Part shown: piece by piece, positions 30,043 through 39,237 of the stretch
Layout of the letters: each line of letters starts with the position of its first letter
Numbering within the stretch: the stretch's first letter is position 1
Assembly: GCA_900315245.1 (NCBI GenBank)
Contig: OMYJ01000002.1
Span: 306,587 to 349,403, forward strand
Length of the DNA: 42,817 nucleotides
Direction: 5' to 3'
Source: an uncultured Bacteroidales bacterium
Lineage (GTDB): Bacteria; Bacteroidota; Bacteroidia; Bacteroidales; WCHB1-69
Program-made: the position numbers and the translations under genes
The notes under the pieces: model-generated
Seen by the model: only the letters and a program-made list of their open reading frames with translations
Database searches by the model: none
Told to the model about the DNA's origin: nothing

Positions 30043-31941
30043 TTACATTTTCCACGCCTCGCGCACCTTCCCCGCTATCGCCTCCTCGTCAAACCCGACT
30101 TCCTTGTAAAGATGCGGGATATCGCCATGGGAGATAAAACGATCAGGCAAGGCGATGTGTAGCAATCGATTAGAAAATGCGTGTTTTTCCATAAATTCCG
30201 AAATTTCGGAGAAAAGCCCGCCCTTTTCTGTGCCGTCCTCCACCGTAATCCACACGGAATATTGATTTGCAAATTTCTCCAACATCTCTCCGTCCATCGG
30301 TTTGAGGAACCGCACGTCATAGTGCGCCGCACGGATGCCTTCGGATTCCAACTGCGACAACACTTTCGCTACCGCGTTGCCCAAGGGTCCGAGGGTCAGC
30401 AGGAGCACTTTTTCTCCTTCGCGCAACAGCTGTCCTTTGCCGATGGGCAATGCCTGCGGGTCATTGTGCCAATCCGTCAGCACACCGCGGCCACGAGGAT
30501 AACGAATCACAAACGGAAGTCCCTGATTCTTGGCATTTTGATAGGCGGTCAGCATCAGATTGCGCAGTTCATGCTCATTGAGCGGCGAGGCAATGATGAG
30601 ATCCGGGATGCAACGCAGGAAAGCCAGGTCAAAAGAGCCCTGGTGCGTGGCCCCGTCCTCACCCACAAGTCCGGCGCGGTCAATGCAGAAGACAACGGGC
30701 AGTTTCTGCAGTGCCACGTCGTGAATCACCTGGTCGTAACCGCGTTGCAGGAACGAGGAGTAGATATTGCAGAACGGGATGTAACCCTCTGTTGCCAAAC
30801 CTGCCGCAAAGGTCACGGCATGTTGTTCGGCAATGCCTACATCAAAGACACGTTCAGGATAAACCGCATCCATGATGGTAAGGGAGCAACCCGTGGCCAT
30901 CGCCGGTGTGATGCCGACAACTTTCTCGTCCTGACGGGCAAACTCCAGTATCGTGTTTCCGAAAACATCCTGATATTTAGGCGGTTGCACCTTATCTTCA
31001 GAACTGATGATTTTTCCCGTGCCAGGATCGAATTTTCCAGGGGCATGGTACTGGGTCTGGTTCTGCTCCGCTGCCTCCAACCCTTTGCCTTTCACCGTGA
31101 GGACGTGGAACAGTTTCAGTCCGGGAAGTCTCTTGAGATCTCGCAACGTCTTCACCAGATAGACCACATCGTGACCATCGGCGGGTCCGAAATAGCGATA
31201 ACCAAGGCTTTGGAACCAGTTGCTGCCACCAAACAGCCACCCTTTGATGGAGTTTCCCATCTTGCTGAAGAAATTGGTGACTTTGTTGGGATGGTTGGTG
31301 CGGAACGTGAAGAAATTCCAAAGGCGGCTCTTGAAACGGTTGTAAGCGGGCGACGTGGTGATGGAGAGCAGGTATTTGCTCATCGCACCGGTACTCTTGT
31401 CGATGGAAATCTTGTTGTCATTCAAGATGACCAGCATATTGACATCGCGGTAAGGAGCCTGGTTCATGGCTTCGAACGCCATTCCGCCTCCGATGGCGCC
31501 GTCCCCGATAACCGCAATATGGTTGCGTTTCATATCTCCCTCCATCTTGGCGGCCACAGCCATACCCAAAACGGCAGAAACGGATGTGGAGGAGTGCCCT
31601 GTACCGAAAGCGTCGTATTCGCTCTCTTCACGGCGCGGGAATCCGCTGATTCCCTGATAACTGCGGTTCGTGCGGAATTGTTCCTTACGACCTGTCAGAA
31701 TCTTATGACAGTACGCCTGATGCCCGACATCCCAAATCAATTTGTCATTCGGAGTGTCAAACACATAGTGTATGGCCACTGTCAGTTCCACGACACCCAA
31801 ACTGGAGCCGAGATGCCCCGGGTGCTGTGCCGTCTGTTCTATGATGAACTGGCGCAACTCGTCGCATAATTTCGGCAAGTCACTGACAGACAGCTTTCGC
31901 AGATCTTCAACAGATTGTATTTGTGATAACAATGTGCTCAT
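30043..31941 (-). CDS. dxs: 1-deoxy-D-xylulose-5-phosphate synthase
   Basis: This is a 632-residue thiamine-diphosphate enzyme making DXP from pyruvate and glyceraldehyde-3-phosphate, the first step of the MEP isoprenoid pathway. HPGHLGSSLGVVEL (40-53) carries the His, AVIGDGAIGGGMAFEAMNQ and later NDN form the TPP motif, and the transketolase pyrimidine segment is in GIAEQHAVTFAAGLA with the catalytic Glu. DRAGLVGEDGATHQG is the third signature. The start ATGAG overlaps the glycosyltransferase stop by four bases. Complete, no missing residues. Confidence 0.97.
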   Translation of the reverse strand: MSTLLSQIQSVEDLRKLSVSDLPKLCDELRQFIIEQTAQHPGHLGSSLGVVELTVAIHYVFDTPNDKLIWDVGHQAYCHKILTGRKEQFRTNRSYQGISGFPRREESEYDAFGTGHSSTSVSAVLGMAVAAKMEGDMKRNHIAVIGDGAIGGGMAFEAMNQAPYRDVNMLVILNDNKISIDKSTGAMSKYLLSITTSPAYNRFKSRLWNFFTFRTNHPNKVTNFFSKMGNSIKGWLFGGSNWFQSLGYRYFGPADGHDVVYLVKTLRDLKRLPGLKLFHVLTVKGKGLEAAEQNQTQYHAPGKFDPGTGKIISSEDKVQPPKYQDVFGNTILEFARQDEKVVGITPAMATGCSLTIMDAVYPERVFDVGIAEQHAVTFAAGLATEGYIPFCNIYSSFLQRGYDQVIHDVALQKLPVVFCIDRAGLVGEDGATHQGSFDLAFLRCIPDLIIASPLNEHELRNLMLTAYQNAKNQGLPFVIRYPRGRGVLTDWHNDPQALPIGKGQLLREGEKVLLLTLGPLGNAVAKVLSQLESEGIRAAHYDVRFLKPMDGEMLEKFANQYSVWITVEDGTEKGGLFSEISEFMEKHAFSNRLLHIALPDRFISHGDIPHLYKEVGFDEEAIAGKVREAWKM

Positions 31942-33152
31942 CTCAGATTCAAAACATTATGATAAAAATCCTCCAATTGCTTGCAAATAACCGTATTATT
32001 ATGATGAACCGAAATATAATGCTGGGCATTTTCACTGATAATGCTGCATAAATCCGGCATAGCCACGCATTTGTTGATGACGGCGACAAACTCTTCCGGG
32101 GTGTTGGCGATAAACAGATGCTTACCATCCTGAACATCAAGGCCTTCCGCGCCAATGGAAGTGGTGATGACCACACGGCCGAGAGCCATGGCCTCCACGA
32201 TCTTGATGCGGATGCCACTGCCAGAGAGCAACGGAACCACCATGATGTCGTAATCCATCATAAACTCGTTGGCATTCGGCACAGCCCCCATCACCGTTAC
32301 ATTTTTGTCATGACGATTGCGGATGCTGTCAGGAATATCGTGACCCGCAAGGGTGAACGTCAAATCGGGATGGGCGGACAAGATTTCCGGCCACACCTCA
32401 TCCAAAAACCACTCGATACCCTCCACATTCGGCGACCAATTCATGCTGCCAAGATGGAACAATGTCGGGTGATCCGTGGCAATGTAATCGTCGTCCTCCA
32501 TATCGTAATTGTCCACATCGATACCGAACGGAATGACCACTCCCGGTACATCGGGTGCCGTTCCATGAAAATACTGGTAATCCGGCTCAGAAATGGACAT
32601 ATAACCATCCACTTCGTGTAAAATCTTGCGTTCCACCCGTTTCAGCTGGTGTGCATTAATCCGATATGCCAGCTTTATGAATGGATTGCCTTCATTTTCA
32701 GACAGTCGCTCCCAAATCTGATGCTCAATATTATGCAGTCTCAGCAAAATTTTCGCCTTTGAATATTTCCGGAGCAACGGAATATAAGGAGCCATGTATA
32801 TCGATTCGATGTGGATGATGTCAAACTGCTCATTCTTGAGAATTTCCACCAACTTTGAAGCCATGTTTTTATGGTAAAACCGCTCTATCTGATACGATTT
32901 GCCCGTAAAAAGTGTTCTCAAGGCTTCCATTTTGTGAGGCGTGGTATCAATAAACACGGATTCAAAGCGGGTTTTCGCCAAATAGGACTTTGAAAACGCT
33001 GATACCACATACGGATGCTTGGGCGTGGCAACAGCGACCACTTTCACATCCATTCCACTTTCCAGCAGACATTTTGTGATGTTGTGAATGGCTATGCATC
33101 CCCCATCAATAGTAGGCAAAGGTGATTTATGACAAAGTTGCAGGATTTTCAT
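31938..33152 (-). CDS. Glycosyltransferase, GT4 family
   Basis: This is a 404-residue GT-B fold enzyme. The N-terminal half has LPTIDGGCIAIHNITKCL. The C-terminal half has FHLGSMNWSPNVEGIEWFLD and the E-x7-E motif region in SGIRIKIVEAMALGRVVITT with GAEGLDV. These match GT4 enzymes that add sugars to surface glycans or lipids. Acceptor and donor cannot be told. Overlaps lptF/G upstream by 26 bases and dxs downstream by four, so translation is tightly linked in the operon. Confidence 0.92.
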   Translation of the reverse strand: MKILQLCHKSPLPTIDGGCIAIHNITKCLLESGMDVKVVAVATPKHPYVVSAFSKSYLAKTRFESVFIDTTPHKMEALRTLFTGKSYQIERFYHKNMASKLVEILKNEQFDIIHIESIYMAPYIPLLRKYSKAKILLRLHNIEHQIWERLSENEGNPFIKLAYRINAHQLKRVERKILHEVDGYMSISEPDYQYFHGTAPDVPGVVIPFGIDVDNYDMEDDDYIATDHPTLFHLGSMNWSPNVEGIEWFLDEVWPEILSAHPDLTFTLAGHDIPDSIRNRHDKNVTVMGAVPNANEFMMDYDIMVVPLLSGSGIRIKIVEAMALGRVVITTSIGAEGLDVQDGKHLFIANTPEEFVAVINKCVAMPDLCSIISENAQHYISVHHNNTVICKQLEDFYHNVLNLR

Positions 33153-34596
33153 GTCTGTTTTTAGAGAATATTTTTTTTTGTTTGATTTTTTCCAACCATT
33201 TGGTATATGTATCCGGAGAAAGCACGGCGGTGTCCATCGTGGCGTGGTAAGTCAGGAAGACACAGAGAGGCAACAAAATAAACGACGACATCCACGTCCC
33301 GAACCACACCGGCATCGTACTGCCGTTGGCGATCTTCTCCCCTATCACGGACAAGGCGAAATAGATCACAAAGAACAATACGGTCAAGACCAAAGGAATG
33401 GCTATTCCGCCTTTGCGGATGATGGAACCCAGGGGGCCGCCGATGAAGAAGAAGAGCAGGCAGGCCACTGCCAGACGATATTTCCGCTGCAACTCAATTT
33501 GATACGTCCACATGTATTTTGTCCTATACGTGGCCTCTGTATAGTTGAACTGCATGGAATAAATGAACGAGCGGGATGCGTTTTCGGCTTGGTTCAGCAC
33601 TTTGTCGCGAATATCGGGAGACAAAGCCGCCAGGTCATTGTTCACGGCTGTTTTCTGTTCTTTGAATTGGTCATTGTCCCGGACATACGTGTTGAAATAG
33701 TACAAATTGTTGAAGAACACATTCGCCGTGTTGCTCTCAAGGTCTTGGATTTGTTTCTTCATCGTGTCGATTTGGACTTTCAGCTGTTTGTTTGTCAGGG
33801 AAGAAGAATGCCCTTCAAACAATTCGGCATCCACCTTGCTCAAGGAGAAGTCCGACATGTCGAAACGTTTGTACTGTTTGTCGAAAGTGGCACGCATCAA
33901 AGGCAGTTGGGAACGTTTGCCACGGTTCACCCCCATGGTTGAAGTCTCATCCCAAAAGGAGCCGTTCCTCAAAGTGAACAGAAGATAATGCTTGTCGGGG
34001 GTCACGCACATCGTGCCTGAGGCGGCGTAGGTGACGGAGGTGTTGCCTTGGCGACGGGAGTGGTCGTAAATCAGAATATCTTTGACCGTCTCCCCGTCCG
34101 GCATTTTCTTCCCCACCAGAATCGAATAGTTGTCAAAACCTTCATAGAAGACACCCTCCTCGATATTCAAAGCGGGTTTCTGTTCCTGAATATCGTACAA
34201 TAACATTCTGAGTTTCAGTGTCGCACGAGGGATTACCTGATCGGAGACCAAAAAAGAGATTATGGTGATGAAAACGGTCAGTATGGCTAGCGGAGTCATC
34301 ATTTTACGGGTAGAGATGCCTGCCGACTTCAGAGCCACGATTTCATAACGTTCGCCCATGTTTCCGAAAGTCATCAACGAGGCCAACATCACAGCCAGTG
34401 GAAAAGCCATAGAGGAGAGTGAAACAGCTGCAAAGAACAACAGTTTCAACATCACAGAAACTTCCAGGCCTTTGCCCACAAGCTCATCCACCCATTTCCA
34501 GACAAACTGCATGAGCAGCACAAACAAGGCCACAAAAAAGGTCAGGAAAAAGGGGCCGAGAAAGTTCTTACAAAGGTATTTGTTGATGATTTTCAC
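33127..34596 (-). CDS. LptF/LptG-family permease
   Basis: This is a 489-residue inner-membrane protein of the LPS transport ABC complex (LptB2FG). Helices 1-3 lie at about 13-36, 47-73 and 97-120, a long periplasmic jellyroll-like part at about 130-370 follows, and three helices end it (390-410, 415-435, 444-462). NEAR-cytoplasm segment GERYEIVALKSAGIS is the coupling-helix signature of the family. Whether it is the F or G subunit is not certain. Bacteroidales often have an enlarged periplasmic domain, as here. Eleven bases after the transketolase stop. Confidence 0.9.
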   Translation of the reverse strand: MKIINKYLCKNFLGPFFLTFFVALFVLLMQFVWKWVDELVGKGLEVSVMLKLLFFAAVSLSSMAFPLAVMLASLMTFGNMGERYEIVALKSAGISTRKMMTPLAILTVFITIISFLVSDQVIPRATLKLRMLLYDIQEQKPALNIEEGVFYEGFDNYSILVGKKMPDGETVKDILIYDHSRRQGNTSVTYAASGTMCVTPDKHYLLFTLRNGSFWDETSTMGVNRGKRSQLPLMRATFDKQYKRFDMSDFSLSKVDAELFEGHSSSLTNKQLKVQIDTMKKQIQDLESNTANVFFNNLYYFNTYVRDNDQFKEQKTAVNNDLAALSPDIRDKVLNQAENASRSFIYSMQFNYTEATYRTKYMWTYQIELQRKYRLAVACLLFFFIGGPLGSIIRKGGIAIPLVLTVLFFVIYFALSVIGEKIANGSTMPVWFGTWMSSFILLPLCVFLTYHATMDTAVLSPDTYTKWLEKIKQKKIFSKNRHENPATLS

Positions 34597-34607
34597 GAGA
34601 GAAGATA

Positions 34608-35450
34608 TTAGTAATCTCCCAACGTCTCCGGGAGTTGGGCCAAGGCGGCGGCGGCTTGCTCGTCGTTAGGAGGCGTGCCGTGCCACTTATGCGTACCCAT
34701 CATGAAATCCACACCCTGTCCCATCTCGGTTTTCATCAGGATGGCTATGGGTTTTTGGTTTCCGGCGAGCGTTTTCGCCAGTTTCAGCGTCTGGATACAG
34801 CTTTTCATGTCATTGCCGTTCATCTCCAGAACCATCCATTGGAAAGCCTGGAATTTGGCGCGGAGATTGCCCAGATTCATCACAGAATCCGTACTGCCAT
34901 CAATCTGTTTTTTGTTGTAATCAACAGTAACAATCAGATTGTCAACATGTTTTGAGCCGGCAAACATCAGCGCCTCCCAGTTTTGGCCCTCCTCAAGCTC
35001 ACCATCGCCAGTAAGCGCATACACCAGATGCTTGTCTTGGTTGGCCTTCTTCGCCAAAGCAGCACCAATGGAAACGGACAACCCCTGGCCAAGAGAACCT
35101 GAAGCCACGCGAATGCCCGGAAGGCCTTCCACCGGAGTGGGATGGCCCTGCAAACGGGTACCCAGCTTACGAAACGTTGCCAACTCCGAAACAGGAAAAT
35201 AACCGCGGCGTGCCATAACACTGTACAACACCGGACTGATGTGACCGTTGGAAAGGAAAAACATGTCCTCGCCGTTTCCTTCGCGAGTGAAATGTTCAGG
35301 GTCAATCTCCATCACGTCAAAGTAAAGTGCGGTTAAAAAATCGGCACAACCCAAAGAGCCGCCCGGATGCCCAGACTTGGCACCATGAACCATACGGATG
35401 ATATCTCTGCGAACTTGTGCGGCAACATCTTGTAATTTGTTGATTTCCAT
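34608..35450 (-). CDS. Transketolase, N-terminal subunit
   Basis: This is a 280-residue protein corresponding to the TPP-binding half of transketolase. It has HPGGSLGCADFLTALYF, the substrate segment VASGSLGQGLSVSIGAALA, and GDGELEEGQNWEALMFA followed by VDYNKKQIDG. In split transketolases the C-terminal (pyrimidine and C-domain) subunit is normally the next gene; here lptF/G follows instead and no C half exists in the window, so the partner must be elsewhere. First gene of the operon, about 60 bases after TACCTTTG. Confidence 0.94.
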   Translation of the reverse strand: MEINKLQDVAAQVRRDIIRMVHGAKSGHPGGSLGCADFLTALYFDVMEIDPEHFTREGNGEDMFFLSNGHISPVLYSVMARRGYFPVSELATFRKLGTRLQGHPTPVEGLPGIRVASGSLGQGLSVSIGAALAKKANQDKHLVYALTGDGELEEGQNWEALMFAGSKHVDNLIVTVDYNKKQIDGSTDSVMNLGNLRAKFQAFQWMVLEMNGNDMKSCIQTLKLAKTLAGNQKPIAILMKTEMGQGVDFMMGTHKWHGTPPNDEQAAAALAQLPETLGDY

Positions 35451-35510
35451 AATGATATATTGTATTCGTTTTTTTTACTTTGATTACATACCTTAACATT
35501 AAAGATGCGG

Positions 35511-35518
35511 CAAAGGTA
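35511..35518 (-). promoter_or_regulatory. -7 promoter element for the tktN-dxs operon, TACCTTTG
   Basis: Exact minus-strand match 60 bases before the transketolase start. No further consensus element is seen before 28153, so six genes may share it. Confidence 0.7.
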
Positions 35519-35607
35519 CATAATTTTCAATAACGAACAAACACATAAAATAATAAAAGCGTTGAAATTGAACCCGGCATTTTTCTTCAAAATCCCGGCA
35601 CGGCGGA

Positions 35608-36597
35608 TCATTCCACACGCTTCAAAAACTCGGACATAATTTTCGGCATCGGATATTTTTCAATGTCGTCAAAACAGACAACAACTTGGTTTTCTGATAG
35701 TTTTGGCAGCTTTTTCACGTTTTTGACATAAAACGCAGCATGGATAACTTGATGGCTCAAGGTTTCACGGGTGGAAAAAAAGGACTTTTTTGACGATGCC
35801 TCGGAAGCGCTCTCTGAAAGCGGGAACTGATACATGTTTTTCCAAATGTCGGAACCGGTTCGTTTTTCTATTATCGTTTGATTGTCAGACAGATAAACAG
35901 TATAATGGAAATAGCGGTGCTTCAATTCGGATTTCCTTTTCTTGACGGGCAAAACATCAACCAGATTGTTTTTGTGCGCATAACAACTTGACAGAAAAGG
36001 ACATCCGTCACAGTCGGGGTTTCGGGGCACGCATTGCATGGCACCGAAGTCCATGGCCGCCTGATTGAAGACACCGGGCTGGTCGGAATCAATCTGCGTT
36101 TCGCATATTTCCGTAATTTTCTGTATTGCAGATTGTTGCGTCACATCATCACAAACTCCGAAAATGCGGCTGACTATGCGGATCACATTGCCATCAACCG
36201 CAGGGTAAGGCAGGTGGAAAGCAATGGAAGCAATGGCGGCGGCAGTGTATTTCCCGATACCTTTGAGAGACAGAATATCATCGTATTCTTTGGGAAATTG
36301 TCCATAATGTACCGCCATGATTTCGCGGGCGGTGGCGTGCATATTGCGGGCGCGGGAGTAATAACCGAGTCCTTGCCACACTTTCAACACGCGCTCTTCA
36401 TCGGCTTCAGCCAACGCCTTGACGCTCGGAAAGTTATCAATAAACCGAAGATAATAATCCCAACCCTGCTGCACGCGGGTCTGCTGCAGGATGATTTCGG
36501 AAACCCAGATTTTGTAGGGGTCGGTTTCGCCGCGCCACGGCAGGTCGCGTTTGTGGTCTTCGTACCACGAAACCAGTGTGTCGGCAAAGGCAGCCAT
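35608..36597 (-). CDS. mutY: A/G-specific adenine glycosylase
   Basis: This is a 329-residue DNA repair enzyme that removes A paired with 8-oxoG. It has the helix-hairpin-helix LKGIGKYTAAAIASIAF with the catalytic Asp in VDGNVIRI, the Glu in SEIILQQTRV, and the Fe-S cluster cysteines CVPRNPDCDGCPFLSSC. The C-terminal MutT-like domain that recognises 8-oxoG follows (ELKHRYFHYTVYL onward). ATG overlaps the OmpA-like gene stop by one base (TGATG), so translation is coupled. Complete. Confidence 0.96.
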   Translation of the reverse strand: MAAFADTLVSWYEDHKRDLPWRGETDPYKIWVSEIILQQTRVQQGWDYYLRFIDNFPSVKALAEADEERVLKVWQGLGYYSRARNMHATAREIMAVHYGQFPKEYDDILSLKGIGKYTAAAIASIAFHLPYPAVDGNVIRIVSRIFGVCDDVTQQSAIQKITEICETQIDSDQPGVFNQAAMDFGAMQCVPRNPDCDGCPFLSSCYAHKNNLVDVLPVKKRKSELKHRYFHYTVYLSDNQTIIEKRTGSDIWKNMYQFPLSESASEASSKKSFFSTRETLSHQVIHAAFYVKNVKKLPKLSENQVVVCFDDIEKYPMPKIMSEFLKRVE

Positions 36598-37586
36598 CAG
36601 TTGCCCTGTATCAGTTGGAAGAGCTGGTCCAGATTTGGGGTGAGGATGATTTCCGTGCGACGGTTCTTGGCCCGTGCTTCGGGCGTGTTATTCACATCCA
36701 AAGGCAGATACTCGCTCCGTCCGGAGGCGGACAGACGCGTGGGGGCGATGTTGCCGTTTTGCAGAAGCGCTTTCACCACAGCGGTGGCACGCATCACGCT
36801 CAAATCCCAGTTGTCCTTGATTTGGCCGCTGCCACGGTAAGGCACATTGTCTGTATGACCCTCGATGAGCACGGATATTTCCGTCTCATTTTCAAGGACT
36901 TTGGCTAACTGTTTGATGGCGTTGAGACCTTGCTCGTTAATGGTCCAGCTACCGGAGGCGAACAGCAGTTTGTCATCCATGGAAACATATACTTTACCGT
37001 CTTTTTCATGCACATTCAGTCCGCTGCCTTCGAATCCTTTCAGGGCGTTGCTCACCTTGTCTTTCAAGGCTTTCACCTCCGCGTCCTTCTGTGCCAGAAT
37101 ACTCTGCATCTCATTGATACGCTGTTCTTTAATGGCTAATTCGGCGCGTGCTCTTGTTAGCGAATCCTGCTGCATAGCGAGCATTTTCTCTTTCACGCTC
37201 AACTCGTCCTTGTATTTGTCGAGGTTGCCGAGCAGGTCGTTGATAGTGCTTTGGTTGGTGGTGGAAACATCAGCGAAATTCTGCAGCAACTCGTCATAAT
37301 CTTTCTTCGCCTTCTCGTATTCCCGCTCCGCACCGCGTGCCTGCCGGTAAAGACGCATGGTGTCCGCAAGAAGTTGTTCCATCTCGGCGGTCAAGCTGCT
37401 CAATTGCGCGGTCAGGCTCTTTTTGGCATCCTGACAATTCTTATTTTCGGATGTCATGAACGTCAACTCGTCCTGACTTCTCTGATATTTCATCTGCAGC
37501 TCGTTGTATTTCTGTTTCGTGACACAGCTTGCAAGAATTGCCGTCAATGACAGAAAAAAGACAATGGTTTTAAATGTTTTTTTCAT
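36597..37586 (-). CDS. OmpA-family lipoprotein
   Basis: This is a 329-residue lipoprotein (signal ILASC, Cys21). A long coiled coil spans about residues 27-190 with many Gln, Glu and Lys. The C-terminal OmpA-like peptidoglycan-binding domain shows SVLIEGHTDNVPYRGSGQIK and SEYLPLDVNNTPEARAKNRR. It probably ties the outer membrane to the cell wall. The ATG at 37586 is 28 bases after TATTTTTG; the frame upstream has no better start. mutY follows with a one-base overlap. Confidence 0.92.
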   Translation of the reverse strand: MKKTFKTIVFFLSLTAILASCVTKQKYNELQMKYQRSQDELTFMTSENKNCQDAKKSLTAQLSSLTAEMEQLLADTMRLYRQARGAEREYEKAKKDYDELLQNFADVSTTNQSTINDLLGNLDKYKDELSVKEKMLAMQQDSLTRARAELAIKEQRINEMQSILAQKDAEVKALKDKVSNALKGFEGSGLNVHEKDGKVYVSMDDKLLFASGSWTINEQGLNAIKQLAKVLENETEISVLIEGHTDNVPYRGSGQIKDNWDLSVMRATAVVKALLQNGNIAPTRLSASGRSEYLPLDVNNTPEARAKNRRTEIILTPNLDQLFQLIQGN

Positions 37587-37614
37587 ATTTCGGAATATTA
37601 TTTGCAATAAATCG

Positions 37615-37622
37615 CAAAAATA
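37615..37622 (-). promoter_or_regulatory. -7 promoter element for ompA-like/mutY, TATTTTTG
   Basis: Exact minus-strand match 28 bases before the lipoprotein start. Confidence 0.65.
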
Positions 37623-37688
37623 AGACATTAAAGGATTGTTTTGTTGAAATATGCGGGAAAGATATAAACAATGGATTTTGAATAAATC

Positions 37689-38291
37689 TCAAAGGGCGAC
37701 AACCTCGGTCATAGGCACTTTGCGCAAGGCATTGGTGATGCGGTCGGCATCGCGCTGACGCACGGAAATGGTGTATATGCATTGCATATAACTTTGTCTG
37801 TCAAGCACTTGAACTTCCGGATCTTTCAAAATCTGCATAATGTCGTTCATCTTCACATATTCGAATGTGACGCGGTAGGTTTCCTGGATAGTGCGCTCCT
37901 CAATGACGGCTGCATCCAGAGCCTCGCGGGCAGCCACCTTGTAGGCATTTTGCAATCCACTGACACCCAGCTTGATACCACCAAAATAGCGGACCACTAT
38001 CACCAAGGTGTTGGTCAGGTCCTTGGAGAGCAGCTGACCATAGATGGGGCGCCCTGCCGTGCCTGACGGCTCCCCGTTGTCATTGAGGCGGTAGGCGTCT
38101 TTGTGCGGACCCAGAATGTAGGCATAGCAGTGGTGCCGCGCATCCCAATGCTTCTTCTGGATCTCGGCAAGCCGCTGCTTCACCTCCTGCTCGTTCTGCA
38201 CAGGGAATGCGTAAGCCAGAAACTTGCTCCGCTTCTCGCTGTAGCTGCCTTCTGCCGGCTTGGCAATGGTTTTATAGCTGTCGTCGAACAT
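37689..38291 (-). CDS. YigZ/IMPACT-family protein
   Basis: This is a 200-residue protein of the UPF0029 family. KRSKFLAYAFPV is followed by the signature DARHHCYAYILG and DNGEPSGTAGRPIYGQLL, then VIVVRYFGGIKLGVSGL. The C-terminal ferredoxin-like domain is also present. Its function is uncertain; relatives bind nucleic acid or the translation machinery. The start overlaps ribD by 20 bases, so it is the third gene of the DUF4340-ribD unit. Confidence 0.92.
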   Translation of the reverse strand: MFDDSYKTIAKPAEGSYSEKRSKFLAYAFPVQNEQEVKQRLAEIQKKHWDARHHCYAYILGPHKDAYRLNDNGEPSGTAGRPIYGQLLSKDLTNTLVIVVRYFGGIKLGVSGLQNAYKVAAREALDAAVIEERTIQETYRVTFEYVKMNDIMQILKDPEVQVLDRQSYMQCIYTISVRQRDADRITNALRKVPMTEVVAL

Positions 38292-39234
38292 AAATCAACC
38301 GATTATCGTCAATAATTACCGTTTTTTGGGGGATTCCTGGCATCTTCGGGGCGGGAAGGCCACTGCCCCAAGTCTGGTTCCCCACCAGAATCCGCGCCTC
38401 GTCCCATAATTCCGCCTCCAAAAATTTCTCCAATGTCTTCCTCCCGCCTTCAACAATAACAGATTGTATGTTAAGCTGATACAATTTCTCTACAGCTTCC
38501 TTCGCATGGTCGGGCAGCGGAGTGCAGGGCAGTGGCGAAAACAGCTCTTCGCCGCGTTGCATCACAAACCGTTGCGGATCCTTGCCCGGATATTCGCGGG
38601 TGGTGAGCTGCGGACGATCGTTCTGCATTGTTCGAAACCCAACCAATATGGCATCCTCCTCACCGCGCCATTTGTGGGAAAGCACTTTCAAAGCGGGATT
38701 GGTAATCCAGTAGGAGGTCGCATCACCAGTGCTTCGGTCGATGTCCATGAATCCGTCGAGGGTCTGAGCCCATTTCAGGATGATGTAGGGACGATGCTTC
38801 CGATGGAACGTGAAGAACCGTTTGTTAAGTTCTTCGCACTCTTCGCGGCAGACATTCTCCACCACTTCCACGCCAGCCGCGCGCAGTTTGCGCACACCGG
38901 CGCCGTTCACCTTGTCGTGGTAGTCGATAGAGCCGATAACCACCTTGGGGATGCCGTGGCGGATAATGGCGTCGGCACAGGGCGGCGTCTTTCCGAAATG
39001 CGAACAAGGCTCCAAATTGACATAAAGCGTGCTTTCGTTCAGTAACGCTTTGTCTTTCACGGAATTGATGGCGTTGATTTCCGCATGTGGCTCCCCGCAG
39101 CGATGGTGGTAGCCTTCTCCTATAACCATGCCCTCATGCACAACAACCGCTCCCACCATCGGGTTGGGACTCGTCTTCCCCAAACCCAAGGCGGCCAATT
39201 GCAAACACCGGCGCATATAGGTTTCGTCACTCAT
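38272..39234 (-). CDS. ribD: Riboflavin biosynthesis deaminase/reductase
   Basis: This is a 320-residue bifunctional enzyme of riboflavin synthesis. The N-terminal deaminase has PHAEINAI with the zinc His and catalytic Glu, and EPCSHFGKTPPCADA with the zinc cysteines. The reductase part contains TLDGFMDIDRSTGDATSYWI, DAILVGFRTMQNDRPQLT and SVIVEGGRKTLEKFL. Slightly shorter than E. coli RibD. No FMN riboswitch precedes it; it lies three bases after the DUF4340 gene stop. Other rib genes are not in the window. Confidence 0.95.
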   Translation of the reverse strand: MSDETYMRRCLQLAALGLGKTSPNPMVGAVVVHEGMVIGEGYHHRCGEPHAEINAINSVKDKALLNESTLYVNLEPCSHFGKTPPCADAIIRHGIPKVVIGSIDYHDKVNGAGVRKLRAAGVEVVENVCREECEELNKRFFTFHRKHRPYIILKWAQTLDGFMDIDRSTGDATSYWITNPALKVLSHKWRGEEDAILVGFRTMQNDRPQLTTREYPGKDPQRFVMQRGEELFSPLPCTPLPDHAKEAVEKLYQLNIQSVIVEGGRKTLEKFLEAELWDEARILVGNQTWGSGLPAPKMPGIPQKTVIIDDNRLIYVRRQL

Positions 39235-39237
39235 GCC

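Noticed and set aside
30181..31869. 562-aa plus-strand ORF opposite dxs
   Set aside because: dxs is complete with all motifs; the antisense frame is a by-product of codon bias.
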